Assembly: GCF_000090795.2 (NCBI RefSeq)
Contig: NW_003547104.1
Span: 1-30,354, forward strand
Source: Amphimedon queenslandica
Taxonomy: Eukaryota > Porifera > Demospongiae > Haplosclerida > Niphatidae
Direction of reading: 5' to 3'
Length of the DNA: 30,354 bases
Position numbers and translations under genes: made by a program. Under the pieces are notes generated by a model. The model saw only the letters and a program-made list of their open reading frames with translations. It was not told the origin of the DNA and ran no database searches. Shown piece after piece: positions 28,273-30,354 of the stretch. The first letter of the stretch is position 1; every line of letters begins with the position of its first letter.

Positions 28273-29334
28273 ATGGCACAAGCATCAGATGAGAGTCTAT
28301 GTTTAACTATTGTAGAAGGGAATGAGAATAATGAAGAGATAACAAGCAAAGAAACTAATTTTACTGAGAACATCATCAACTTACCACCAGCACAAGACAA
28401 CGAGCTAATGACTAGTGAGGAGTATAAACCAAAACAAACGATAAAAACAACAAAAAAGAACGAGCCACTCACAATATTTGTGATTGATAGGACAGGAGTT
28501 GGTAAGTCTACACTAATCAATACTCTACTTGGAAAAAAGGTAGCGAAAGTGTCTGATGACATCTTCCCCTGTGCTCAGGAGACAATGAAAGAATGCCGTG
28601 GTGACTTCTGTGGAACAGAAACACTCTTCTATGACACAAAAGGACTCGCTGACCCAGAGGAAGATGATGAGAAACTATTGAAGACGCTTTATGATGCGAT
28701 AGCAACGTGCAACACTCAATATATAGTTTTCATTTGTCTGCCCTTAACAAGCAAAGTTGATAGATCAGTCTACAACTTGGCAAAGCTTCTGGTCAGCAAA
28801 TTTGGAGAGAATTACAGTATCTGGCTTAACAGTGTCATCGTGCTGACACAAGCTAATCTCTTTTCTCCTCAAAATGATGATGAGGACAGCGATGATGACG
28901 ATGATGACAGGAAACTTGAAATAAAGCAAATAAAAATGATAAACAAGATAGAAAACTGGAGCAAAGAGTTCAAAACTTGTCTGGAGAGATTTGGGCTGCC
29001 AAAGGAAATCATATTGAATATGCCGGTGAGTGTCGCAGGGAGAAAGAATCCAAAATTACCGATCATGGATAACTGGAAAGAGGTCCTTTTGGATACCTGC
29101 TTAAAGCGTCGAAAGGGGCTACAAAGCATTAGGGAGATGGAAAAATGTGCAAAAAGATCGTCAGCTTATATCGGAATGATTGTTGGTGGTATAGCTTGCT
29201 GTGTAGTACCAGTGATTGGAATACAAGTAGGTATGACAGTTGGGGGCTTGATCGGTTGGAAAATTGGAGACAATTCATATAGAGGAGCAGTGAAAGAGGC
29301 AGAGCAAAAGAAGTTTCAGAAAAGGCACCTGTAG
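28273..29334 (+). CDS. Divergent AIG1/paraseptin-like GTPase with altered P-loop
   Basis: The frame is open to 28270, but the codon there is GTG; the first ATG is 28273, giving 353 aa (M-A-Q-A-S-D-E-S). N-terminal L-C-L-T-I-V-E-G-N-E-N (9-19) corresponds to the LHGNEN motif of the other plus-strand genes. The P-loop reads DRTGVGKS (72-79), with Asp in place of the usual first Gly; the lysine and serine are kept. G3 is YDTKG (120-124). The middle block is I-C-L-P-L-T-S-K-V-D-R-S rather than ICQRF-x-x-KF-x-DS. G4 is LTQAN (TQAN 192-195), then the acidic run DDEDSDDDDDDR, PVSVAG, and a Gly/Val/Ile-rich hydrophobic segment. It is the most diverged member and may have altered nucleotide handling. 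Confidence 0.85.
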   Translation: MAQASDESLCLTIVEGNENNEEITSKETNFTENIINLPPAQDNELMTSEEYKPKQTIKTTKKNEPLTIFVIDRTGVGKSTLINTLLGKKVAKVSDDIFPCAQETMKECRGDFCGTETLFYDTKGLADPEEDDEKLLKTLYDAIATCNTQYIVFICLPLTSKVDRSVYNLAKLLVSKFGENYSIWLNSVIVLTQANLFSPQNDDEDSDDDDDDRKLEIKQIKMINKIENWSKEFKTCLERFGLPKEIILNMPVSVAGRKNPKLPIMDNWKEVLLDTCLKRRKGLQSIREMEKCAKRSSAYIGMIVGGIACCVVPVIGIQVGMTVGGLIGWKIGDNSYRGAVKEAEQKKFQKRHL

Positions 29335-29891
29335 AATGACCTTTACTACTAGTATAATAATAATTGGCTTGTGCATATGTTATTAATATTACAGTATTAA
29401 TGTTGCTATTATTTTTATTATTACATAGGAGGAGTTGTTTAAAAAACTAAATATATTTTTAAGTGTTGAAATATTTTAAGTAAAAAATGTACTTTCAATA
29501 GGAAGTGGATAGTAATAATGTTGCCACTCTATCAAACTCAACTTTAAAATGCATTGCCACATTAAGCAATATGAGGCTAGGATCAAATTAATTATGATGC
29601 AGACTATAAGGTTATTTAGTTATGGGCACATGAAGATAATACACTGGAGAGTGAACTAAAATAATAATTGTTATCAAGATCTAATACAATACAATGTCAT
29701 ATTCAGCACCACCCCAAGTCATTATTAGCAGTTAACTAACAGATGTTATATTATTGATAGTTTGCCAAACATATTCTTGGTTTTCACGATAATTATTCAT
29801 GATTTTAATTGAGGATATGAATCATCATTGCATCACGTTGACAAGTGCCACACCCCATTGTGGGAATAAGCTGTTAGAGCCATTGGTTGCA
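29335..29891. other. Intergenic stretch, nothing recognised
   Basis: AT-rich, with no exon, RNA gene or inverted-repeat element that I can support on either strand. I searched for the missing NBAS propeller exons on the minus strand and did not recognise any. Confidence 0.4.
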
Positions 29892-30075
29892 ATGGTAAAT
29901 GATTGCTGTGTTTTTGGCTGCTACAGCTTTGCAGGCAACAAAACTTGCCTGATATTCTTCTCTTTTCTATTGAAGAAGAAGAGGAAATGAAAAATTGGAC
30001 AGAAATCGTTAGGAGAGCAAGATGGAAGCAAAGGAAGCAGGAAAGATTTTGTCCATAAACAGTTCACTGTAGGTT
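29892..30075 (+). pseudogene. Broken THAP-type zinc-finger remnant
   Basis: From the ATG at 29892 the frame reads M-V-N-D-C-C-V-F-G-C-Y-S-F-A-G-N-K-T, then F-F-S-F and a Lys/Arg run, then a stop. One base shift further on, the sequence reads N-W-T-E-I-V-R-R-A-R-W-K and E-R-F-C-P. The order C-x(3-4)-C, an F-x-F motif, W..I.R, and a late Cys resembles the start of a THAP domain, a DNA-binding fold common in P-element-type transposases and animal transcription factors. The frame break and a missing downstream His mark it as decayed. No transposase body follows in the window. Confidence 0.5.
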
Positions 30076-30354
30076 ACTTGCAATAATGTTTCTGATAGTT
30101 TAACTGCTTTCTAGACAAGTTGCAAGATAATTCTGATCATCTAGACTACTTTTCAACACTAGTTTCCTACTGTAACATGGAAAAATAATAAGCAGAAAAG
30201 TACGAAGATAGTAAAGTAATGCCTGGTAATTCAAGGTAAGCAATGATAATGTAAGCTGTGAATCTACTCTTAACTGCAGTTTCAACTATAAAAAGTGATG
30301 CAACAACATGAGAACAACCTTTATCATACCACAACATGCAGCCTGAGGGAGACT
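30076..30354. other. Window edge, nothing recognised
   Basis: No homologous exon or repeat was identified. Short open frames here show no family signature. Confidence 0.35.

Noticed and set aside
1-30354. tRNA, rRNA or other structured RNA genes
   Set aside because: No cloverleaf, conserved rRNA segment or snRNA-like sequence was recognised on either strand by eye. A covariance-model scan would be needed to exclude small ones.

Overview
ORGANISM. This is an AT-rich animal nuclear window. The main gene is cut into more than fifty small exons by mostly short GT-AG introns. Intergenic and intronic DNA is packed with short inverted-repeat elements, a satellite and TACATG hexamer runs. The mix of a metazoan NBAS-like gene, compact introns and a local cluster of intronless GTPase genes suggests an early-branching invertebrate, most likely a demosponge such as Amphimedon. 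That identification is inferred from overall style and is not proven.

LAYOUT. (1) 1-2.6 kb: two fold-back elements, then a decayed copy of the last three NBAS exons (776-1815) carrying a mariner-like MITE, satellite units and a second MITE. (2) 3.1-4.8 kb: a GTPase gene (minus), a truncated NBAS 3' end, and a tyrosine-recombinase fragment joined at the truncation point. (3) 5.3-6.85 kb: two ~0.7-kb terminal-inverted-repeat elements head to head, forming a ~1.5-kb palindrome. (4) 7.2-8.8 kb: a GTPase gene (plus), then another partial NBAS-end remnant. (5) 9.1-10.1 kb: a GTPase gene (minus), near twin of the one at 3.1 kb. (6) 10.4-26.15 kb (minus): an NBAS-like gene. I could assemble 53 exons in one continuous frame, about 1,940 codons, corresponding to roughly human NBAS residue 400 to the C-terminus. 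One intron holds a complete same-strand GTPase gene (15318-16379). Other introns hold satellite arrays, a hAT-like MITE with an 8-bp target duplication, and mariner-like MITEs. (7) 26.4-29.3 kb: two more GTPase genes (plus). (8) 29.9-30.1 kb: a broken THAP zinc-finger remnant.

HOW IT FITS TOGETHER. NBAS is a housekeeping ER tether (NBAS-RINT1-ZW10 complex, Golgi-to-ER transport). The six GTPases are one family in two subfamilies. They share a P-loop, DTRG/DTKG, a TxAN motif in the usual G4 place, an acidic loop right after it, and a C-terminal glycine-zipper hydrophobic segment. They look most like the AIG1/GIMAP/Toc (paraseptin) class and may be membrane-active, possibly immune-type GTPases; function is inferred. 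The array appears to have grown by repeated duplication of a [GTPase + NBAS 3' end] block. That explains the one live NBAS end and the three decaying copies. The N-terminal beta-propeller exons of NBAS were not found; the window ends before them or they lie beyond the two rightmost GTPase genes.
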